Shown: piece after piece, positions 58,619 to 64,000 of the stretch
How positions within the stretch are numbered: the first letter of the stretch is position 1
Layout of the letters: every line of letters starts with the position of its first letter
NCBI RefSeq assembly: GCF_040529055.1
Contig: NZ_CP132342.1
Coordinates: 1,079,001-1,143,000 of the forward strand
Length of the DNA: 64,000 nt
Source: Xanthomonas sontii
Lineage (GTDB): Bacteria > Pseudomonadota > Gammaproteobacteria > Xanthomonadales > Xanthomonadaceae
Reading direction: 5' to 3'
Made by a program: the position numbers and the translations under genes
Notes under the pieces: model-generated
Told to the model about the DNA's origin: nothing
The model's database searches: none
The model's input: the letters and a program-made list of their open reading frames with translations, nothing else

Positions 58619-59288
58619 GATTGCCAGCTTCGTAGATGGGGGATTGCATGCGTACCACCGCATAGGATTCGATCGGCAGGCGGCGATGGCCACTGATTGG
58701 CTCTTCGAACAGCATCGAGGCAGGCGTATAGCTTTCGCCCCCGCTGACCAGATCCGACAGGCCGACGATGACGCGGTCGACGAAGGGCACGATCAACGGC
58801 ATGTTGTAGGTAACCTTGATCTTGAGGATGTTCGCATCCTGCACATTGACCTGGCTGCCGCCGACATTGGCGTTGCGGAACGCCAGGCTGTCGTTGGGCA
58901 GCGCGTAGCGGCCGTCGTACTGGCGTTCGCGGAACTCGTTGTAGGCGGCCCGGGTCGGCGCAATGACCTCGATTCTGGAAAACAGCTGCACTTCTGTGTA
59001 ACGGATCTTCTGCTTTGTCAGCATGACGTTGGCGATGTCAGGCGATTGAGCGAACAGCGGCGTCAATCCGCCCGCCAATGCGTCTGCCATGTCATTCTTT
59101 CTGACGCCGTTGACCGCTCCAGCCCGGGCTGCCTGAAAAGCGGCATAGTCCAGCACTGTCTTGGTACGGTAGATCAGCACGAACTGGAAGATCACCAGGA
59201 CCAGGAAGAGGAAGGTCGGGACGACGACGCAGAACTCGATCAGGGATTGGCCACGCTGATGTCGCGGCGAATGTCGGAGTACGGTCAC
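58608..59288 (-). CDS. tadE: TadE-like pilus assembly protein
   Basis: A 226-residue protein. After a short basic start comes the TadE segment GQSLIEFCVVVPTFLFLVLV with the invariant Glu and one membrane helix, then a periplasmic domain (YAAFQAARAGAVNGVRKNDM). GTG 59288 has AGGAG upstream and overlaps the DUF192 stop. TadE-like minor pseudopilins work with the Flp pilus system. The 3' end overlaps the start of the next gene. Confidence 0.87.
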   Translation of the reverse strand: MTVLRHSPRHQRGQSLIEFCVVVPTFLFLVLVIFQFVLIYRTKTVLDYAAFQAARAGAVNGVRKNDMADALAGGLTPLFAQSPDIANVMLTKQKIRYTEVQLFSRIEVIAPTRAAYNEFRERQYDGRYALPNDSLAFRNANVGGSQVNVQDANILKIKVTYNMPLIVPFVDRVIVGLSDLVSGGESYTPASMLFEEPISGHRRLPIESYAVVRMQSPIYEAGNLDH

Positions 59289-59680
59289 GAGCGGTCTCCT
59301 GCGGCAGCGACGATGCCTGTGGCGATGGAAGATTCCGCGGGCCACCACGCCAGATGCTCGCCGCGGACAGGCTGCAACGCCTGCAGCGTACCGGGCGGCA
59401 GTTCGAGTGTGGCGTGGGCGTGCAGGCACAGGGCGCCACGCCAGGGACGCACGCGCTCGCGCCAGTCCAGGACGTGGCCACCGCGATCGAAGAACAGCAG
59501 ATCGAGCGGGTACGTCATGGCCAGGGTGTGCACGCTGTTGCACGGCTCGATCAGCAGGCCTTCGCCCGGCTGCAGCGCTGCACGTCCAAGCAGGCCGCGC
59601 AGCCGCAACCACCACGTGTCAGCGCGCCACACGCTGTGCAGCAGCACCCGTCCTTCGCGTCGGAGCGTGCCGCACTTCAC
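59285..59680 (-). CDS. DUF192 family protein
   Basis: A 131-residue DUF192 protein. It has WWLRLRGLLGRAALQPGEGL, the hallmark IEPCNSVHTLAMTYPLDLLF, and CLHAHATLELPPGT. Function unknown; some members lie beside TadE/TadC genes. It overlaps tadC upstream and tadE downstream by four bases each (ATGA/GTGA), so it is an integral part of this operon. It lacks a signal peptide here. Confidence 0.9.
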   Translation of the reverse strand: MKCGTLRREGRVLLHSVWRADTWWLRLRGLLGRAALQPGEGLLIEPCNSVHTLAMTYPLDLLFFDRGGHVLDWRERVRPWRGALCLHAHATLELPPGTLQALQPVRGEHLAWWPAESSIATGIVAAAGDRS

Positions 59681-60567
59681 AGGATCCCCTGTTGCTTCAT
59701 CTGCAGGTAGATGAAGTACGCCAGCACCACGAAAATCAACGGAAAGAAGAACAGTACCAGCGGCAGCATCATCTTGACCGGCGCTTCCAGCGCCAGCTTC
59801 TCCGCGCGCAGGAAGCGCTCTTCACGGCGTTGCATGGCTTGCGAGCGCAGGGTTTCGCTGAGACTGGCACCGACCCGGTCGGCCTGGATCAGCGCACTGG
59901 TGAAGTTGGAGATCTGCGAGATATCCATGCGATCGGCTATCCTGCGCAGCGCTTCGGCACGCGGCAGTCCAGCGCGCAGATCGCGCAGCATGCGCGAAAA
60001 CTCCTGCGCCAATGGGCCGGGCGGACCCTTTTGCACCGATTGCTCGATCGCGCCGGTGATGTTGAGGCCCGCTTCCGCCGCCATGGTGATGAAATCCAGG
60101 AATGTCGGCAGGTCGCGGACCACATGCTTGCTACGCTGCTTGCGTCGTTCGCCCAGCCACAGCGTGGGATACATCCATCCCAGCGGGATACCGAACAGCA
60201 GACACATGGAGAGCGCGCCGACGCTGAGCTTGCCGAGCAGCATGACGACCACGATGAAGACCACGCTGACCGTGCCGGCAGCGACGATCCGTGTGCCGTA
60301 GAGCTCTTCTGGGGTCAGCACGAAATCCTGCCCCGCCGATTGCAGGCTGCGGTGGGCACGTTCCAATTGCGAGGACTTGAGGCGCGGTCCGACCACATGC
60401 GTGGCAGCCGTGACCAGGGGCCACAGCATGCGCAGGACCGACGGCAGCGGATCCTGATAGTTGCGGTCGTCCTGCGGTACCGCCTGCAACATGCCGCGCA
60501 GCGCGAACAGCACCAGACCGACGGCGGCCAAGGCCAACAGAGCGACCAGTACGAGCATCCAGTTCAT
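59677..60567 (-). CDS. tadC: Tad pilus inner-membrane protein TadC
   Basis: A 296-residue T2SSF-domain membrane protein. It has LPTFLDFITMAAEAGLNITG, RADRMDISQISNFTSALIQA-like IADRMDISQISNFTSALIQA and a C-terminal membrane segment (LPLVLFFFPLIFVVLAYFIY). TadC pairs with TadB as the platform for Flp pilus assembly. It overlaps tadB and the DUF192 gene by four bases each. Confidence 0.93.
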   Translation of the reverse strand: MNWMLVLVALLALAAVGLVLFALRGMLQAVPQDDRNYQDPLPSVLRMLWPLVTAATHVVGPRLKSSQLERAHRSLQSAGQDFVLTPEELYGTRIVAAGTVSVVFIVVVMLLGKLSVGALSMCLLFGIPLGWMYPTLWLGERRKQRSKHVVRDLPTFLDFITMAAEAGLNITGAIEQSVQKGPPGPLAQEFSRMLRDLRAGLPRAEALRRIADRMDISQISNFTSALIQADRVGASLSETLRSQAMQRREERFLRAEKLALEAPVKMMLPLVLFFFPLIFVVLAYFIYLQMKQQGIL

Positions 60568-61415
60568 ATATCGATCGTCATGATCTTGCGGCACATGCGA
60601 TAGCCCAGATATTCCAGCACGCACATCAGGGCAATGACGCACCAGCCGAGCAGGGTATGGAACATCGGGTTCATGGTTTCCGGGTAGAACAGCACCAGAA
60701 AGCCAACCAGACCTGCTGGCAGCATCGCCATCACGATGCCCTGCAGTCGGCCTTGCGCGGTGAGCGCCTTGACCTTGCCTTCCATGATCAGCTTGCGGCG
60801 TAGGGTTTCGGCCAGCGTGGACAGACTTTCGGCGAGATTGCCGCCGACCTCGCGCGAGATGCTGACGGCAGCCACGAACAGCTTCACGTCTGGAATGGGA
60901 ACCCGGTTGGCGAAATTCTCCAGCGCCTCGTCCGTACGCACGCCCATGTGCTGTTCGCGCAGCACCAGCGCCAGCTCTTGCGCGAGTGGTGGCTGTCCGT
61001 CGTGTGCCAGCGCTTCCAGTGCAGGGTTGAAGCCAACACCGGCGCGCAGACTGCCGGACATCATCAGCAGGCTGTCCGGCAATTGCTGCTGGATCTGCTC
61101 GAGGCGGCGCTGCTTGAGCCACAGATATACTTTGCGCGGCGCGATCGCCAACACGATCACGGCCACAACCGGCAGCAGCAGGTTGCCGCTGAGCAGCCAC
61201 AACAACAGCGGAATCAACAGCAGCACGACGCCGTTGGCGACGAAGAGCATCTGCGGATCCACGAACAGAAACATGTCCGCGAGGTTCAGCCGCGCCTGGT
61301 CGACGAAGCGCTCGTGATAGCGCTGCATGAAGCTCGCGCTGGCCCGAACCAGCAGCAGTCCGGAGACCGTGACGCAACTGAAAGCCAGCAGTGCGACCAA
61401 CCAGATGTTATCCAT
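60564..61415 (-). CDS. tadB: Tad pilus inner-membrane protein TadB
   Basis: A 283-residue T2SSF-domain protein. N-terminal helices are followed by LPDSLLMMSGSLRAGVGFNP, LREQHMGVRTDEALENFANR and ISREVGGNLAESLSTLAETL, the usual TadB region, then two C-terminal helices. It starts within the end of tadA (8-base overlap). Confidence 0.93.
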   Translation of the reverse strand: MDNIWLVALLAFSCVTVSGLLLVRASASFMQRYHERFVDQARLNLADMFLFVDPQMLFVANGVVLLLIPLLLWLLSGNLLLPVVAVIVLAIAPRKVYLWLKQRRLEQIQQQLPDSLLMMSGSLRAGVGFNPALEALAHDGQPPLAQELALVLREQHMGVRTDEALENFANRVPIPDVKLFVAAVSISREVGGNLAESLSTLAETLRRKLIMEGKVKALTAQGRLQGIVMAMLPAGLVGFLVLFYPETMNPMFHTLLGWCVIALMCVLEYLGYRMCRKIMTIDI

Positions 61416-63138
61416 TGCCCTGGCCGCCGTTGCGGAAGATCGACAGGTCGACCGAGACGCCGCGCTCTGCCAGCTCCTCGTAGAATTCCGGCACTGCGCC
61501 GGTTGCGATGAACTCGCCGCTGACCTTGCCATCGCGGCCGCTGTTGGACCTGGCCTTGAACAGGAAAACATCCTGCAACTGGATCGTGCCGCTCTCCACG
61601 CCGGTGATTTCGGTGATGTGACTGACTTTGCGTGAACCACAGGGGAAACGTTTCTGATGCACGATGAGGTCGACGGCAGAGGAAATCTGCTCGCGGACCA
61701 CGGTCATCGGCAGTTCCATGCCGGCCATCATCACCATGACTTCCAGGCGCGATAGCGCCTCTCGCGGATTGTTGGCATGCGCAGTGGTTAGCGAGCCTTC
61801 GTGACCGGTATTCATCGCCTGCAACATGTCCAGCGCTTCGCCGCCGCGACACTCGCCGACCACGATACGGTCAGGGCGCATGCGCAGCGCATTGCGCACC
61901 AAGTCGCGAATAGAGATATGTCCTTTGCCTTCCATGTTCGGTGGCCGCGCTTCCAGCGCGACCAGGTTGGGCTGGACCAGCTTCAGTTCCGCCGCATCCT
62001 CGATGGTCACGATGCGGTCGGTGTCGGGAATGAAGTTGGACAGGATGTTGAGCAGAGTGGTCTTGCCGGATCCGGTGCCGCCGGTGACGACGATATTGCG
62101 CCGTTCGCGCACGGCCATGGTCAGGAATTCCAGCATCGGCGCATTGAGCGAGCCGAAGTCGATCAGATCCTTGCCTTCCAGCTTGCGCTTGGCGAACTTT
62201 CGGATGCTGATGCTGGGCCCGCGCAGGGCGATCGGAGGAATGATCGCGTTGACACGGGAGCCGTCCTTCAGGCGCGCGTCGACCATCGGTGAGCTCTCGT
62301 CGATACGCCGACCGAGCGGCGTGACGATGCGTTCGATCGCGGACAGCACGGCACGATCGCTGGTGAAGCAGACTGCGGACTGCTCGATGCGGCCGGCGCG
62401 CTCGATAAAGATCTGATCGTAGGCGTTGACCATGATTTCGGTCACCGTATTGTCTTCGATCAGGTCCTCCAGCGGCCCGAGCCCGATCGCTTCGTCCAGC
62501 ACTTCCTTGGCCAGGCGGCGGCGGTTGATGGTCTTGGGAAGATCGGCGAACTCACGCTCCAGTACGTCGTCGATCAGACTGATGGTGGTGGCGCGCAAGG
62601 TGTCGTCGCCCATGCTGCGTACATCCAGGCGTCGCAGATCCATCTGCTTGACCAGCGCGGCATGCACCTTCGCGCGGTAGACCGCGATGTCCGGTGGCAG
62701 ATCCTGTGGTCGCGCCAGCTGCCGCTGCTGCTGCTCAGGCTCGGCGATAGGCTGATTGGCCGCCGCAGCGACGTGCTCACCGATCGGTGCCGCTGGCGCA
62801 TTGAAAGCGCTGGCGTCCTGCCTCGGCGTCGGTGCCGACTCGGGTTCGTCGCCCACCACTTGGAGACGATAGTCGCCGATCTGCACCAGGTCGCGGCTGC
62901 TCAGCGGGCCACGGCTGCCGGTCACCTTCTCGCCGTTGACCAGGACGGAGGCCCGGCCACCGAGCGTCTCGATGAAGATACCGTTGTCCTCTCGCTTCAG
63001 CGCCGCATGCTGCTGCGCGATGCTCCAGCCTTGCAGGACCACCAGATTGCCGTCGCCGCGGCCGATGCCGCATTCGCGATGCAGACAGCGGACGTGGCGC
63101 CGGTCGCGGTTGGGAGTGTCGATCAAGATGTTGAACAT
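61408..63138 (-). CDS. tadA: Tad pilus ATPase TadA/CpaF with N-terminal FHA domain
   Basis: A 576-residue secretion ATPase. Residues 1-97 form an FHA domain (IGRGDGNLVVLQGWSIAQQH). A Gln/Pro/Ala-rich linker follows to ~140. The CpaF body has VTEIMVNAYDQIFIERAGRI, Walker A TGGTGSGKTTLLN, the Asp box TIEDAAELKL and Walker B-type RMRPDRIVVGECRGGEALDM. It powers assembly and possibly retraction of the Flp pilus. The FHA fusion suggests phosphothreonine-dependent partner binding. It is read after the secretin gene. Confidence 0.93.
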   Translation of the reverse strand: MFNILIDTPNRDRRHVRCLHRECGIGRGDGNLVVLQGWSIAQQHAALKREDNGIFIETLGGRASVLVNGEKVTGSRGPLSSRDLVQIGDYRLQVVGDEPESAPTPRQDASAFNAPAAPIGEHVAAAANQPIAEPEQQQRQLARPQDLPPDIAVYRAKVHAALVKQMDLRRLDVRSMGDDTLRATTISLIDDVLEREFADLPKTINRRRLAKEVLDEAIGLGPLEDLIEDNTVTEIMVNAYDQIFIERAGRIEQSAVCFTSDRAVLSAIERIVTPLGRRIDESSPMVDARLKDGSRVNAIIPPIALRGPSISIRKFAKRKLEGKDLIDFGSLNAPMLEFLTMAVRERRNIVVTGGTGSGKTTLLNILSNFIPDTDRIVTIEDAAELKLVQPNLVALEARPPNMEGKGHISIRDLVRNALRMRPDRIVVGECRGGEALDMLQAMNTGHEGSLTTAHANNPREALSRLEVMVMMAGMELPMTVVREQISSAVDLIVHQKRFPCGSRKVSHITEITGVESGTIQLQDVFLFKARSNSGRDGKVSGEFIATGAVPEFYEELAERGVSVDLSIFRNGGQGNG

Positions 63139-63163
63139 GGCGTCTGTCTACGAGTCGTGGCGA

Positions 63164-64000
63164 TTACTGGACGTAGTCCTTGCTGCGCTTGGGCATCGCC
63201 TCCTTGCCGCGCTCCTGGATGCGACGTCCACGTTCCAGGCCTTCCTGGTTTTCTGCCGAATCGGGGGTGAGGATGCGCGGCGTCACGAACATCACCAGTT
63301 CGGTCCGATTGCCGCGGAAACCATCGGAACGGAACAGCTTGCCCAGGATCGGAATCTCGCCCAGCAGGGGAGTTTCTTGGCGTCCTGTTGCGCGCTGGAA
63401 TCGATCAGGCCGGAAATCACGATGGTCTCGCCCGCCTTGACGTTGAGTTCCGATTCGGTGCGACGCGTGGTGAAGCCGGGCACGCCCTGCACGGTCACGG
63501 TGGGATCGATCCTGCTGACTTCCGCGAGCAGACGGGTGGAAATCTCCTGGTTGCCGTTGACCAGGGGCTCGATGTCTAGCTTGATGCCGTACTCCTTGAA
63601 GTCCACCGTCACTTGACCGAATCCCTGCGGAATCGGAATCGGTACCTCACCGCCGACCAGGAACTTGGCCTGGCCGCCACTGCGCGCACTGAGCTGCGGC
63701 GACGCCAGCAGGAACGCCTTGCCCTTGTTCATCAGCAGGTTGATTGCCGAGCCGATCTGGGTGGCGATGCCGAAGAAGGCCTGGGTACCGGGCACGCGAT
63801 TTGGTAGGTCCACGCCCGCGGCCGGGGTGTCCGGCGGATTGATCCGGTAGTAATCGTTTGTGGTGAAGTCCTTCAGCAGGCCACCCACCGGTCCCTGAAT
63901 CACGTTGTCCCACTGAATGCCAAGCTCTTCGAGGGCATTGCTGTCGAACTCCATGATCTTCACGTCCATCAACACCATCGGACGCATCCCCACCGGGTCG
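63164..64000 (-). pseudogene. cpaC: Tad/Flp secretin (CpaC/RcpA), partial, one-base deletion
   Basis: The minus-strand frame from the window edge reads [60 protein letters not shown] and [20 protein letters not shown], the secretin domain of CpaC. After DAKKLP the frame shifts. Adding one base at the run around 63367-63370 restores [31 protein letters not shown] and a normal end at a TAA at 63164. The N-terminus lies outside. Either the gene is broken or the base is an assembly error; the rest of the operon is intact, which favours error or a very recent mutation. Confidence 0.8.

Overview
The window looks like chromosomal DNA of a xanthomonad, most likely Xanthomonas. It is very GC-rich. It carries lineage-typical families (XAC0095-like protein, DUF3182, the NHLP-related modified-peptide trio) and many copies of the paired palindromic repeats that litter xanthomonad intergenic DNA. 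Species cannot be fixed from sequence alone. No rRNA, tRNA, CRISPR array or intact insertion sequence was seen.

Layout. (1) 1-4.1 kb is an accessory patch: a frameshifted XAC0095-like gene, then one AT-richer 982-residue SF2 helicase with a C-terminal PD-(D/E)xK-like nuclease motif, which resembles a solitary anti-phage gene. (2) 4.1-9.9 kb holds a decayed dehydrogenase, a VOC protein with an AraC regulator, and a LysR regulator divergent from the glyoxylate-shunt genes aceB and aceA. (3) 10-15.3 kb holds a cNMP-binding/GGDEF protein and then a three-gene RiPP-like cassette: a cyclase-TPR protein, a 113-residue NHLP-type precursor on the opposite strand, and a SagB-like dehydrogenase. Base composition drops inside the cyclase gene and recovers after the dehydrogenase, as if the cassette had been exchanged. 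(4) 15.3-21.4 kb holds a cupin, a SulP anion transporter, small unknown proteins, a DUF3182 protein and an alpha/beta hydrolase.

(5) 21.7-46 kb is a nearly complete lignin-aromatic catabolic supercluster. Fcs and Ech turn ferulate and p-coumarate into vanillin and 4-hydroxybenzaldehyde. Two outer-membrane proteins and an MFS carrier probably handle uptake. CalA and Vdh oxidise coniferyl alcohol and the aldehydes. VanA/VanB and PobA converge on protocatechuate. PcaHG, B, C, D, IJ and F take protocatechuate to succinyl-CoA and acetyl-CoA. Local regulators are MarR, AraC (PobR), GntR (VanR) and IclR (PcaR), and clear palindromic sites lie upstream of ech, vanA and pcaI. The acetyl-CoA produced would suit the glyoxylate shunt encoded 12 kb away.

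(6) 46-57.6 kb is housekeeping: two oxidoreductases, a periplasmic methyltransferase-like protein, RluE, HrpB (with a repeat element inserted in frame), TatD, a ketopantoate-reductase-like protein and an OmpA-like lipoprotein. (7) 57.6-64 kb is a tad/Flp pilus operon on the minus strand (secretin, FHA-TadA ATPase, TadB, TadC, DUF192, TadE, unknown secreted protein). The secretin is cut by the window edge and carries an apparent one-base deletion. A decayed chimera of two neighbouring genes lies beside this operon.
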